Shown: one piece after another, positions 48,401 through 56,500 of the stretch
Position numbering within the stretch: position 1 is the first letter of the stretch
Layout: every line of letters begins with the position of its first letter
DNA from: Tragulus kanchil
Taxonomy: Eukaryota; Chordata; Mammalia; Artiodactyla; Tragulidae
Direction of reading: 5' to 3'
Length of the DNA stretch: 64,000 nt
NCBI GenBank assembly: GCA_022376925.1
Contig: JAIOJX010000026.1
Span: 199,864,400-199,928,399 of the forward strand
Position numbers and translations under genes: made by a program
Notes under the pieces: model-generated
The model's database searches: none
The model's input: only the letters and a program-made list of their open reading frames with translations
Told to the model about the DNA's origin: nothing

Positions 48401-49755
48401 GCACATTCTGTGTTTAGAAATGGTGCTCACTTATGTATTATTATTATTAAAATGTTTAGTGACTTTTGGACAGTTGGTCAGTATCGGTACTCTACTGATA
48501 CTCTACTGATACCAGTTATGCAGCTGTGTTTGCATTATGCCTATTGTCTCATGAAGGGGCATCATTCCCATTTCTGTAGGTACAAACTTAAAATGTTTGA
48601 GTTGGGCAGCAGTCACATTACAGGAGAACTTTTGTTCTTTGTTTTGTACTTTGGGATGCTGAGTCATCCACAAAGCCAAGTAGTTTAGCTTTTTCAGATT
48701 GTTTTGGTTAATAGAATGACTTGTAATTTGGGGAATAGTCTGTATTTGGATGCAGTTAATGAAAAATTAAGGTTGGGATGTAATAACTGCAAAATTTTAG
48801 GTTAGTGAAGAAGAAATAAGTTGAAGTATTATTCTAGGGACAAGGCCATTATGATTTGACTTATGAAATTTCCTTGCCAAGAAGATTGATGTGTAATACA
48901 CTGCTTAAGATTTGAATCTCAGTAGGATTTTTAAAAATCTGTTGCTATATGTAAGATACAGTAGTTCTTACCACCTATTTTATTTAATAAATGTTACTGA
49001 TAATGTTGTAATGACATTTTTATACTTTGTCACATATTTATGACTGAGGCAATTTGGGGGGGAAATATTTATCACTTTATCTTGTTTATGCACAATAGAT
49101 TGAAATAATGGAAAGCAGAACAAAATATTTTGAAAATTGGCAGTAAGTTAGTGGTTGAGATTCTTCAGAAAATGGGACAACTCTCAAATGCTTGGGACAC
49201 TATGTGTAATTATTTACTTTCATGATGCAGCATGTTTTTGTTGGAAGGTTGAGTTTTACTGGTTTTGTTGTGTTTTAGAACAGTACCTATTTCATGTACC
49301 CAGTCTTTAGAAGATTTATACAATGATATATGATTGGGGTTATAATCATATTCCTTATAAGAAAGACATTTCTTTCTTTGTTTAACCTTTCGTGTAGCAT
49401 GATGACAGAGACGATGGTGTGGATTACTGGGCCAAAAGAGGAAGAGGGCGTGGCACTTTTCAACGTGGCAGAGGGCGCTTTAACTTCAAAAAATCAGGTA
49501 GCAGTCCAAAATGGACTCATGACAAATACCAAGGGGACGGGATTGTTGAAGATGAAGAAGAGACCATGGAAAATAATGAGGAAAAGAAGGACAGACGTAA
49601 AGAAGAAAAGGTAGAAATTTTCAACTTGTTAGTGGTTTTAACATTTTCTTTTGTATGAGTTTGGTGAACTAATAGGAATAATGATCATTTTGCATTATTT
49701 TCACTGTTTTATCTTTGCTAATCTTTATTCTTTCTTTTTATTTTTTTAGGAATAG
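21387..49755 (+). CDS. BCLAF1: BCLAF1 coding region (spliced, 11 coding exons)
   Basis: Bcl-2-associated transcription factor 1, a nuclear RS-rich protein and paralogue of THRAP3/TRAP150, known from transcription, pre-mRNA processing and the DNA-damage response. Taking one copy of each exon, the splice sites (AG acceptors, GT donors) give compatible phases: 21387-21490, 23433-24344, 25891-26556, 26708-26877, 31496-31601, 33720-33804, 37317-37492, 38614-38794, 40976-41122, 49398-49610, 49750-49755. My count is 921 codons plus stop; the human protein is 920. Residues 1 to about 180 are RS-rich with a Gly/Arg/Tyr patch near 77-95, the middle is acidic/lysine-rich, and the C-terminus has RG repeats (about 801-877) and an acidic/basic tail. 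An in-frame TAA in the proposed exon 2 precedes the ATG, supporting the start. Exons 3, 5, 6, 7, 10 and 11 occur more than once here, probably through assembly. Identity is recognised from the protein sequence and is secure. Confidence 0.96.
22504..22617 (+). CDS. BCLAF1: BCLAF1 exon 3, copy 2
   Basis: Repeat of the start-codon exon with its flanking introns, 1127 bp downstream of copy 1 and identical over the exon. ATG is at 22514. Because the whole exon is 114 nt (38 codons), splicing both copies in series would stay in frame and add a second RS block through a short RRKE linker. This is probably an assembly duplicate; which copy is the real one cannot be told from sequence. Confidence 0.8.
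22894..23432. other. BCLAF1 intron before exon 4, non-duplicated
   Basis: AT-rich intron ending in a pyrimidine tract and AG at 23432. The open frame running leftward from exon 4 into this intron is chance; no other feature is seen. Confidence 0.6.
23433..24344 (+). CDS. BCLAF1: BCLAF1 exon 4 (large RS exon)
   Basis: The 912-nt exon follows a T-rich acceptor and completes Ser35. It encodes residues 35-338: dense SR/RS dipeptides, a Gly/Arg/Tyr patch ([14 protein letters not shown] near residues 77-90), further SRSRSP-type repeats, then a Ser/Pro/His-rich stretch with many S-P motifs typical of phosphorylated sites. The donor is AAAAAG/GTAAGA, leaving two bases of Arg339. It is the largest exon and is present once. 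Overlapping frames in both directions also look open because of the biased codons but are not genes. Confidence 0.96.
24800..25017 (-). mobile_element. Bov-tA SINE
   Basis: Well-preserved reverse Bov-tA: CTTAGTCACTTCAGTCGTGTCC, CCATGGTCTGTAGCCCGCC, AATACTGGAGTGGG, CCAGGGATGGAATCCAGGTC and CTATCAGGGAAACTCC in order. A second partial Bov-A unit follows at 25043-25122. Confidence 0.9.
25891..26556 (+). CDS. BCLAF1: BCLAF1 exon 5, copy 1
   Basis: The 666-nt exon after acceptor TTCACAG completes Arg339 and encodes residues 339-560, starting [12 protein letters not shown]. It is acidic and lysine-rich, with SPEQ, YSPP and ESPL motifs, and is predicted to be largely disordered. It leaves two bases of the next codon at donor AACAG/GTAATC. 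The exon and its right-hand neighbour are repeated 1199 bp downstream. Confidence 0.93.
26708..26877 (+). CDS. BCLAF1: BCLAF1 exon 6, copy 1 of 3
   Basis: The 170-nt exon follows acceptor GCTCCAG and encodes about residues 561-617, including [10 protein letters not shown] and the hydrophobic-patterned stretch [12 protein letters not shown] and [12 protein letters not shown], which looks helical unlike the disordered flanks. Donor AAAG/GTATGT leaves one base of the next codon. The length is not a multiple of three, so extra copies cannot be spliced in without changing frame. Confidence 0.92.
27090..27755 (+). CDS. BCLAF1: BCLAF1 exon 5, copy 2
   Basis: Repeat of the 666-nt exon with the same acceptor and donor, 1199 bp after copy 1. 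Placed after an exon 6 copy it would be entered in the wrong phase (exon 6 ends one base into a codon; this exon expects two), so a transcript using all copies would be frameshifted. Treated as a probable assembly duplicate. Confidence 0.8.
27907..28076 (+). CDS. BCLAF1: BCLAF1 exon 6, copy 2 of 3
   Basis: Second copy of the 170-nt exon with intact splice sites. It belongs both to the 1199-bp duplication that starts at 25823 and to the next, 1095-bp duplication, so it is the middle member of a triplicate. Confidence 0.8.
29002..29171 (+). CDS. BCLAF1: BCLAF1 exon 6, copy 3 of 3
   Basis: Third copy of the 170-nt exon, 1095 bp after copy 2. It is preceded by only the last few bases of exon 5 (a TTGATGATTC fragment from 28835), showing that the duplicated block starts inside exon 5 and does not carry a complete upstream exon. 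Confidence 0.8.
29926..30512. other. BCLAF1 intron 6, non-duplicated part
   Basis: AT-rich intron with a T-run near 30291-30304 and T/A-runs at 30360-30400. No exon, RNA gene or repeat is recognised. Confidence 0.5.
31496..31601 (+). CDS. BCLAF1: BCLAF1 exon 7, copy 1
   Basis: The 106-nt exon after acceptor TCAACAG encodes about residues 618-652, starting [15 protein letters not shown] and running to SPEIH. It joins exon 6 in phase 1 and leaves phase 2 at donor CACAG/GTATGT. A second copy lies 1106 bp downstream. Confidence 0.9.
32602..32707 (+). CDS. BCLAF1: BCLAF1 exon 7, copy 2
   Basis: Identical repeat of the 106-nt exon. After its donor the sequence continues into unique intron, whereas copy 1 jumps back into the duplicated block soon after its donor. 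The length is not a multiple of three, so using both copies would shift the frame. Confidence 0.8.
33045..33238 (+). mobile_element. MIR SINE fragment
   Basis: Diverged MIR in forward order: TCAAGCCCTTGCTGTCACTTA, CTTAGTCTCCAAACA, TTTTTCCATCTACAAGTAAG, then GTGCTTAATACATAGTAGGCA at the 3' end. Confidence 0.65.
33720..33804 (+). CDS. BCLAF1: BCLAF1 exon 8
   Basis: The 85-nt exon after the weak acceptor ACGTTAAG encodes about residues 653-681, [20 protein letters not shown] and onward to ENQK. It ends exactly at a codon boundary with donor AAAG/GTATGT. Present once. Confidence 0.9.
34324..36498. repeat. Direct duplication K (unit 1085 bp), intronic
   Basis: 34324-35413 is repeated at 35410-36498, sharing TGTA at the junction. 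No exon is involved. Each copy carries a MIR-like fragment (about 34545-34745 and 35630-35830). Confidence 0.92.
34545..34745 (+). mobile_element. MIR-like SINE fragment, in duplication K
   Basis: Weak MIR pattern (GTAGTGAAAAGGTTAGGGACTTGGA, TGTGACTAGCTTCTTGGACA, TTTTCTAATAAGAAAAATGAGAA in outline). Repeated at about 35630-35830. Confidence 0.45.
36788..36835 (+). mobile_element. Possible mariner terminal repeat
   Basis: ATTGGGTTGGTCAGCTAATTTGGGAAAAAC in outline resembles the ATTGGGTTGGCC terminus of mammalian mariner elements. Only one end is seen and there is no transposase frame. Confidence 0.35.
37317..37492 (+). CDS. BCLAF1: BCLAF1 exon 9
   Basis: The 176-nt exon after acceptor TTTTATAG encodes about residues 682-739, from [15 protein letters not shown] to a strongly charged Lys/Arg/Glu/Ser stretch ending YKSYKDD. 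Donor GACAG/GTAATT leaves two bases of a Ser codon. It is preceded by a T-rich tract and an AT microsatellite. Present once. Confidence 0.93.
37493..38322. other. BCLAF1 intron 9, non-duplicated part
   Basis: AT-rich intron with homopolymer tracts. An AT dinucleotide run followed by poly(T) lies just upstream of exon 9 (about 37243-37272). No repeat or RNA gene recognised in this stretch. Confidence 0.5.
38614..38794 (+). CDS. BCLAF1: BCLAF1 exon 10, copy 1
   Basis: The 181-nt exon after acceptor ATTTTTCAG encodes about residues 740-800: [13 protein letters not shown], a run of Ser/Pro, a Glu/Lys block, then [16 protein letters not shown]. It ends on a codon boundary with donor TTT/GTAAGT. 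Repeated 1126 bp downstream. Confidence 0.92.
39740..39920 (+). CDS. BCLAF1: BCLAF1 exon 10, copy 2
   Basis: Identical repeat of the 181-nt exon with both splice sites. Copy 1 ends at a codon boundary but this exon must be entered after two bases of a codon, so serial use of both copies breaks the frame. Probable assembly duplicate. Confidence 0.8.
40976..41122 (+). CDS. BCLAF1: BCLAF1 exon 11 (symmetrical RG-rich cassette), copy 1
   Basis: The 147-nt exon (49 codons, codon-boundary at both ends) encodes [15 protein letters not shown] and a stretch ending SKKYFL. The RG repeats resemble RNA-binding or arginine-methylated motifs. Its acceptor AATCAG lacks a strong pyrimidine tract and its donor is TTG/GTGGGT, weaker than those of neighbouring exons. 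A symmetrical exon can be skipped without a frameshift, and human BCLAF1 isoforms lacking 49 residues here are known. Repeated 1147 bp downstream. Confidence 0.91.
42123..42269 (+). CDS. BCLAF1: BCLAF1 exon 11, copy 2
   Basis: Identical repeat of the 147-nt cassette. Inclusion of both copies would keep the frame and double the RG module, so an RNA-free gene predictor would accept it. Given the same pattern at 15 other places in the window, assembly duplication is more likely. Confidence 0.8.
43286..43515 (-). mobile_element. CHR-derived tRNA-Glu SINE with target-site duplication
   Basis: Flanked by TGAGGAGAAATTTA at 43272-43285 and 43516-43529. The body is shortened compared with 15575, missing part of the core between GCAGAGCACCAG and GTAGTTGGACACATCGG. 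Confidence 0.85.
43530..44880. other. BCLAF1 intron 11 without recognised features
   Basis: Purine-rich intron sequence that may be an old, unassigned repeat. Open frames of up to about 109 codons on the reverse strand lack any recognisable family or splice support. A T-run at 44817-44832 precedes a MIR. Confidence 0.4.
44885..45095 (-). mobile_element. MIR SINE fragment
   Basis: Good reverse MIR: AACATTTGCTGAGCATGTAC, CATTATTCCATTTGTATAGATGAAAAAC, GAGTAGCTTGACCAATGGTAC and GGATTTTAACCCATGCC in order. Confidence 0.75.
45500..45806 (-). mobile_element. CHR SINE (long form), in duplication N
   Basis: Reverse CHR: the window strand carries TTGCGGTGCTCAGACTTCTC, GTTCTAGGGTGCATGGGCTCAG, GGCTCTAGTGCACTGACTCAG and ends GAGCCACCAGGGAAGACC. 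Repeated at about 46697-47003. Confidence 0.75.
45950..46060 (+). mobile_element. Short tRNA-Glu SINE, in duplication N
   Basis: GTGACTTGCCTGGTGGCCCAG head, TTGCAGGGGGCGTGGGTTCC B-box region, GTCTGGGAACAAAGATTG and a GCCATGTGGCCAAAAAAG end. Repeated at about 47147-47257. Confidence 0.75.
47502..47665 (+). mobile_element. MIR SINE, complete after duplication N copy 2
   Basis: Clear MIR core: TGGCTCTGTGACCTTGGGCA, CAAGTTACTCAACTTCTGTG, then GTGAGGATTAGATGAGTAAATATA and AGTGCTGAGAACAGTG. The copy at 46305-46419 is cut by the duplication junction, which shows the direction of continuation. Confidence 0.8.
48195..48340 (-). mobile_element. CHR-type tRNA-Glu SINE
   Basis: Window strand: AATATTTATGTATTTATTTG (tail), CTGCTGGGTCTTAGTTGCAG, GACCAGGGATCGAACCCAGG and CACTGGTCCACCAGAGAAACC (tRNA-like head, complement). 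Confidence 0.8.
48345..49397. other. BCLAF1 intron 11, 3' part
   Basis: AT-rich intron up to exon 12. A short doubled motif, ACTCTACTGAT, occurs at about 48489-48510. No coding or RNA feature recognised. Confidence 0.45.
49398..49610 (+). CDS. BCLAF1: BCLAF1 exon 12
   Basis: The 213-nt exon (71 codons) after acceptor TCGTGTAG encodes about residues 850-920: [15 protein letters not shown], two RG clusters ([14 protein letters not shown]), then an acidic and finally Lys/Arg/Glu-rich tail. Donor AAAAG/GTAGAA. It lies 7.1 kb from the last exon 11 copy and is separated from the final exon by a 139-bp intron. Confidence 0.94.
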
Positions 49756-50563
49756 GCAATGTGAAGTGAGATTACAACAGAGAACAGAACTTGCACCCAC
49801 CATTTTTTTTTACATGATTTTTGTTTTCAAATAAGAATGTAAGCATTTTACTTAAATCTTACTGTTTGCAAGTAGTTTAGAGAAATTTTGTTTTAAATCT
49901 TCAATACCTTGAAAAATAGTAGAATGTATGTTGAAAATTGTACTGAAAGTAGAAAATTGTTACGTACCATATTTGTAACTATCAACTTTTAAAAAAATAC
50001 TTTTACTGTTTTTGTTACATGCATTGTAATTCTGCTTTGTCTATAAGATATGGTCAAGTACAGCTCTGTGAAAGTTCTGATTCTCTCCCCTCCCTGTTTG
50101 TGTTAATGTTTATTCTGAAGTAAACGTTAGCTCTGCATACAAATCCCTGAAGAGGAATTGTTTATATAGAGACCACACTAATTATTTTAACTGTATACAT
50201 CTGGTTAACATTCTCCTTAATTCAAACACACTACATCGTAGGGTGACTAATTTCTGAAGTGTAACTTGGGAAAAGTTGTTATTTGGTAAACTAAGCTAGT
50301 GTAACACCTCATCAAATGCCCGAGAAGGAGAAAGAAGCTTTGCCAATAGCTAAAAAGTACTAGCTGTTAAAAGTTAGATTGAAAAGTATGAAAAGTTCTT
50401 TTTTCTTAAACTGATAAGCAGTGGGCTATAAAAACCATTCTTAGTAGCCTTTACCGTTTGCATTCAAAATTCAATGTTCTCTTTCTGTTTTCTTTGAAAA
50501 TTTGAGTCATGGTCTTGGATACAGGATGTTCTTTGAGAGAGGGAACTGGTTTAAAATAATGCA

Positions 50564-50569
50564 AATAAA
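50564..50569 (+). terminator. BCLAF1: Proximal poly(A) signal of BCLAF1
   Basis: AATAAA about 810 bases after the stop codon, followed by a T-rich stretch and a run of A. It could give a short 3' UTR isoform. The downstream GT-rich element is weaker than at the distal site. Confidence 0.45.
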
Positions 50570-51575
50570 GCCCTCATTCTTTGTGAAAGTCTTTAAAAAA
50601 AAAAAAAACAGAACAAAGCCTGTGATTCTGATATTGGTATGGAAAAGGATTATTCTACAGAATAACTTGATACATTAAAAAGATGTGTACCTGACGTCGT
50701 ATTTATTTGAGCCTTTAGACAGCTGAATCACTATCGTTTGTAGGCTAACCATATGGAATAATAGGCAAACATAATATACTGCTCATTAGTAGTATTTTGA
50801 ATAACTTGTATTTGAAATGTCACCGATAAAAACATTTGGCAGGAAGCTTGTCACAGCATTGATCTAACTTGTTATCCCCCCCACCCCATATTTCAGTTTG
50901 TAAAATGGTTTTTCTGTTGTTGTTCCCAAGGATTCTGTTCTTCAGGAAGATAATCTTTCAAATGTGAATTGCCTTTATGTTTATGATGATATCTCTTAGA
51001 AGGAATGAAAATCCGAAATAGTAAAATTGCAGTGTTAAGTCTGTCTGCTCTGTGAGCATAATATAAAAGTAGTCAAATTTCATTTGTTAATTTAACAATT
51101 AAATTAGTTATATTTGTTTGCGTTAAATTAAGGAGATAATGTTTATTCTGTTAGTGTAAACTTTTAAACATCGTAAGTGTATGACTGGTTTATCCTCACT
51201 GATAATTTGCAGTGCTTTAGCACCTTGAGGGCTGTCAGAAGCATTTAGCTAACAGTTATATGAGGGGAAAATGAAAAAAACAAAACTCAATATACGTGAT
51301 GTTCATGGCCCTAATGAGATCCTTAAGCATTGCATGGTTTATTTTGTCTTTCTGAAATTGAGGGGAAAGGAAACTCTGTCAAAGCAAGTCTTAAGTTGCA
51401 TCAATCAGGACATAACTAATATTCTCTTAGGCAGAATAACATGTAATTAATTATAGACTAAAGCAGCATGGATTTGATCTCTGACACAGAAGGATTTTCA
51501 TGACCATTTTATTTTATACAAACAAAATCATCTTGTATTTTAACAGTTACTTGGTTAGATACTAAATCTCTTTGC

Positions 51576-53906
51576 ATGACTATGAATATGCAATTTTGCT
51601 TTTCCGCGTAAGAGAAAAGGGGAATTTATTGAGAAATTCTTTAATACGGAGTAAGAATAAAGCTACCTAAATCCTATCAGCAAGTGCAAGTGCATTGCTT
51701 TAGCCCAAATATATTCATGATTTGCTTAATTTTATTAAATAAAATTGAAGGAAAAAGTATGCTTTTAGAATATAGTGGTAAGGGAGATTGTGAAAATACT
51801 GCAATAGAATGCCATTGTGGCTGTTATCTTTGTTTTAGTGCCAAGCATAAAAGTAGCTTGTGTCATTTCTTTAAACCACAGTTCAACTCCACACTTCATG
51901 ACATATTATAAAAGCTGAATGGTTGCTCTTGGTAAGGATATTTGTTTACAAGTGCCAGAAGATAGTGACTCTTTGATAACCTGCATTAAAGACTTCCTTT
52001 TGCTTAGAGAAGGCAACTAAAAATAACCAAAGGATATCTCCAGAAAGGATTAAGAAAGCTGTTTAAGAAGACCATGACTCAGTCCTTAGCTGTGTACACT
52101 TTTCGACATCTTAGAAGTTTTAATATAAAAAAGCAAAATTTGTTTTTCCAGTTGCAACCTATTTTAGGGAATTACTGTTTTTCCCTCTTGTCACAAGTTA
52201 AAATCAAGTGCTGGGAATTCAATTATAATTTGAGTAAAAATATACCCATTAAGAATGAATGTAGATGGCTAAACGATTCTTACTCAGTGTGATGTATAAT
52301 GCAACAGGGACCCTTGTAAATTGTCATATGCCAATAAAATGTCATAAGTGGTAATAGCTGTTGTTTGTTTACCTGATTTTGAGACTGCTTCTGTGTCTGT
52401 TAATGACCATGTCTAATTTTAGGATGCCAGCTCATCTGTTAGTAAAATTACTGGTATGATGTGGCTTTTTGGAGAGATTGGTAAATACTTCATAAAACTG
52501 TTCAAATTCATAACTTTTTTTATTTTCTTTTTCTGGGAAAATAGGAAATTTTGCAGTGGTGATTGTAAGCCATTGTTAAAGAATACAGCAATTCCAGATT
52601 TCTAGTCCTGTTCCTGTGTTCTTACAGGAACTGTCAGCTCCAAATTATGATGGAGACATCAGCATTCTTGTAAAAATATAGTAGTTAATAGCTAAAAAGG
52701 GTTTTTTTTATTGTTTTTAACTTTTTTCACTTTGAGTTAGATGACTATGAATATGCAATTTTGCTTTTCAGCGTAAGAGAAGGGGAATTTATTGAGAAAT
52801 TCTTTAAGAGTAAGAATAGGGCTACCTAAATCCTATCAGCAAGTGCAAGTGCATTGCTTTAGCCCAAATATATTCATGATTTGCTTAATTTTATTAAATA
52901 AAATTGAAGGAAAAAGTATGCTTTTAGAATATAGTGGTAAGGGAGATTGTGAAAATACTGCAATAGAATGCCATTGTGGCTGTTATCTTTGTTTTAGTGC
53001 CAAGCATAAAAGTAGCTTGTGTCATTTCTTTAAACCACAGTTCAACTCCACACTTCATGACATATTATAAAAGCTGAATGGTTGCTCTTGGTAAGGATAT
53101 TTGTTTACAAGTGCCAGAAGATAGTGACTCTTTGATAACCTGCATTAAAGACTTCCTTTTGCTTAGAGAAGGCAACTAAAAATAACCAAAGGATATCTCC
53201 AGAAAGGATTAAGAAAGCTGTTTAAGAAGACCATGACTCAGTCCTTAGCTGTGTACACTTTTCGACATCTTAGAAGTTTTAATATAAAAAAGCAAAATTT
53301 GTTTTTCCAGTTGCAACCTATTTTAGGGAATTACTGTTTTTCCCTCTTGTCACAAGTTAAAATCAAGTGCTGGGAATTCAATTATAATTTGAGTAAAAAT
53401 ATACCCATTAAGAATGAATGTAGATGGCTAAACGATTCTTACTCAGTGTGATGTATAATGCAACAGGGACCCTTGTAAATTGTCATATGCCAATAAAATG
53501 TCATAAGTGGTAATAGCTGTTGTTTGTTTACCTGATTTTGAGACTGCTTCTGTGTCTGTTAATGACCATGTCTAATTTTAGGATGCCAGCTCATCTGTTA
53601 GTAAAATTACTGGTATGATGTGGCTTTTTGGAGAGATTGGTAAATACTTCATAAAACTGTTCAAATTCATAACTTTTTTTTTTTTCTTTTTTTCCCCTGG
53701 GAAAATAGGAAATTTTGCAGTGGTGATTGTAAGCCATTGTTAAAGAATACAGCAATTCCAGATTTCTAGTCCTGTTCCTGTGTTCTTACAGGAACTGTCA
53801 GCTCCAAATTATGATGGAGACATCAGCATTCTTGTAAAAATATAGTAGTTAATAGCTAAAAAGGGTTTTTTTTATTGTTTTTAACTTTTTTCACTTTGAG
53901 TTAGAT
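51576..53906. repeat. Direct duplication O (unit about 1160 bp), in the 3' UTR
   Basis: 51576-52742 is repeated at 52741-53906. Differences cluster at the left end (51604-51661 against 52769-52820) and in a T-run near 52520, changing the spacing from 1165 to 1159 bp and back to 1164. The distal poly(A) signal is repeated. Confidence 0.9.
52333..52338 (+). terminator. BCLAF1: Distal poly(A) signal of BCLAF1
   Basis: Canonical AATAAA followed within 20-60 bp by a TG/TTTG-rich element, the expected arrangement for cleavage and polyadenylation. An identical copy sits at 53492-53497 inside the duplicated block. Confidence 0.6.
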
Positions 53907-53941
53907 TTGGTGTAATTCTTACTTCACTTAACCAGTACTTG

Positions 53942-56150
53942 AAGTATAAAGTGAGCCATTCTGTAACTTTCACAGAAATTTGTTTGTTAAGACAGATAAC
54001 ATTTTGATTAATACAAATGGACATTAAAACTTTAAATGTTTCTCTACAACTTCGTTAAAGAAGTAAGGATTCTGTATGTGTATGTTTAATTATACTGTGT
54101 CATTTTGACATGTATCAGCTACCTACATAAATGTTAGTTGCTTTTTTTTTTTCTTTCTGACTGTAGTATGAAGGATCTTAGTTCCCGGAGCAGGGTTCAA
54201 ACCTGTTTCCCTGCAAAGCGAGGAGCCCTAGCTACTGGATGGCCAGAGAATCACTCTTTGGCTTTTCAACTGGAATCTCTTTGGGATATACTTTGTTCCT
54301 TATGGAATGATATTCTTTTCATGGAAAGAAAAGTACAGAGAACTGTCTGAATTTGTAAGTTGCTTAAATAGGAAAGGAACATGTAGAAATGAACCTTCAG
54401 CCTCATGAAATTGTATTTGATTGCATTCAATCTATATGAGTAGTCAAGTTTGATACATCCTTTGACAGAATTTTAGAATATTATGTTACATTCATCTTGG
54501 ATTGTTAGATAGTTGAAACCATTGGTAAATGTGAATGTCAAAGGTCTAACTGTTTAGTTTATTGGGGTGGATGTTAAAAATTTGGAATCTGTTAATGAAA
54601 CTTAAAGTTTTATCTTGGAATCTAGGAATATATATAAGAGATTATTGTATTCCATTGTCTGACTTGGAAGCTTTAGTAGAGATTGTAGATTTATGAACTG
54701 GACTCATGTTTCAGAAACATTCAGTAATTAGTGTCTGTCAGTTACGCAAATGAATCCAAAGTTATACATCGTGTGCTAGTTTTCTGTATTGTGTTACCTC
54801 CTTACCTACTAGTTTTTTCAAAAACGGATCCCACTCGGAGAGAACAGGAAGTAGGATGACACTTCTCCGCCACTACTGGGAGAGAAGTTCCAAATAACGT
54901 GTCTTGATTTATAATGATCTGTACATAAGAAAGGTACTTTCCTCAAGGACGTTTTAAGTATTTCACAACAGTGAGTTGATTTGGAACAATTTTAAAAGTG
55001 CAGAAGATAATCTTGATTCTTGAAAGTAGGAAAAGGGTTGGATAAGTATAAAGTGAGCCATTCTGTAACTTTCACAGAAATTTGTTTGTTAAGACAGATA
55101 ACATTTTGATTAATACAAATGGACATTAAAACTTTAAATGTTTCTCTACAACTTCGTTAAAGAAGTAAGGATTCTGTATGTGTATGTTTAATTATACTGT
55201 GTCATTTTGACATGTATCAGCTACCTACATAAATGTTAGTTGCTTTTTTTTTTTTCTTTCTGACTGTAGTATGAAGGATCTTAGTTCCCGGAGCAGGGTT
55301 CAAACCTGTTTCCCTGCAAAGCGAGGAGCCCTAGCTACTGGATGGCCAGAGAATCACTCTTTGGCTTTTCAACTGGAATCTCTTTGGGATATACTTTGTT
55401 CCTTATGGAATGATACTCTTTTCATGGAAAGAAAAGTACAGAGAACTGTCTGAATTTGTAAGTTGCTTAAATAGGAAAGGAACATGTAGAAATGAACCTT
55501 CAGCCTCATGAAATTGTATTTGATTGCATTCAATCTATATGAGTAGTCAAGTTTGATACATCCTTTGACAGAATTTTAGAATATTATGTTACATTCATCT
55601 TGGATTGTTAGATAGTTGAAACCATTGGTAAATGTGAATGTCAAAGGTCTAACTGTTTAGTTTATTGGGGTGGATGTTAAAAATTTGGAATCTGTTAATG
55701 AAACTTAAAGTTTTATCTTGGAATCTAGGAATATATATAAGAGATTATTGTATTCCATTGTCTGACTTGGAAGCTTTAGTAGAGATTGTAGATTTATGAA
55801 CTGGACTCATGTTTCAGAAACATTCAGTAATTAGTGTCTGTCAGTTACGCAAATGAATCCAAAGTTATACATCGTGTGCTAGTTTTCTGTATTGTGTTAC
55901 CTCCTTACCTACTAGTTTTTTCAAAAACGGATCCCACTCGGAGAGAACAGGAAGTAGGATGACACTTCTCCGCCACTACTGGGAGAGAAGTTCCAAATAA
56001 CGTGTCTTGATTTATAATGATCTGTACATAAGAAAGGTACTTTCCTCAAGGACGTTTTAAGTATTTCACAACAGTGAGTTGATTTGGAACAATTTTAAAA
56101 GTGCAGAAGATAATCTTGATTCTTGAAAGTAGGAAAAGGGTTGGATAAGT
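53942..56150. repeat. Direct duplication P (unit 1103 bp)
   Basis: 53942-55047 is repeated at 55044-56150, sharing AAGT at the junction. One substitution is visible in an open frame (ATATTC at 54310 against ATACTC at 55413). Contains a truncated SINE. This is the last of the series; nothing comparable is seen from 56150 to the end. Confidence 0.9.
54160..54250 (-). mobile_element. Truncated tRNA-Glu SINE, in duplication P
   Basis: TGAAGGATCTTAGTTCCCGG, GAGCAGGGTTCAAACCTG and CCCTAGCTACTGGATGGCCAG follow the complement of a CHR-type head. Repeated at about 55263-55353. The open frames over it are artefacts. Confidence 0.65.
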
Positions 56151-56339
56151 GGCTTTAATGCTGTTCTCCTAAGAATTAGAATCAGATTTTTCTTAGTATA
56201 GGGTTGCACAGCTTCCTGATTCAGTAATAATGAGCTCTAAACATAGATGATATATATAAAATAGATAAACAACAAAGAAGCACAGGGAAGAACTCTGCTC
56301 AGTATTCTGTAGTAGCCTAAATGGAAACAGATTTGAAAA

Positions 56340-56500
56340 AGCATAGATATAACTGAGTTCTCACTTGGATATACACCTGAAACTAACACATTGTAAATTG
56401 ACTATAGTCCAATATAATAAAAATTTTTAAAATCCCTCCTCCGCCACAAAAACCACTCCATAAAATAAATTGGGAAAAGTAAAAAAAAAAAAAAAAAAAA
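56340..56500 (+). mobile_element. L1 3' end with poly(A)
   Basis: ATATACACCTGAAACTAACACATTG and GACTATAGTCCAATATAATAAAAA match the terminal 3' UTR pattern of artiodactyl L1. A run of about 20 A follows at 56480-56500. Confidence 0.65.

Larger units (their letters stand above)
49750..52360 (+). other. BCLAF1: BCLAF1 exon 13: last codon, stop and 3' UTR
   Basis: Acceptor TTTTTTTAG ends at 49749; GAA (Glu) and TAG (49753-49755) close the reading frame. The rest is AT-rich untranslated sequence. Poly(A) signals AATAAA are visible at 50564-50569 (proximal; an A-run near 50595 could instead be genomic), 51656-51661 and 52333-52338. The last is followed by GT-rich sequence and is the best distal site. 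The right-hand end (52360) is estimated from that signal. The UTR from 51576 onward is repeated at 52741-53906. Confidence 0.75.

Noticed and set aside
341..56150. A genuine tandem amplification of the BCLAF1 locus
   Set aside because: Unit length is nearly constant, the units tile like contig overlaps, junctions are corrupted, and extra exons mostly break the reading frame. Kept only as a hypothesis to test.
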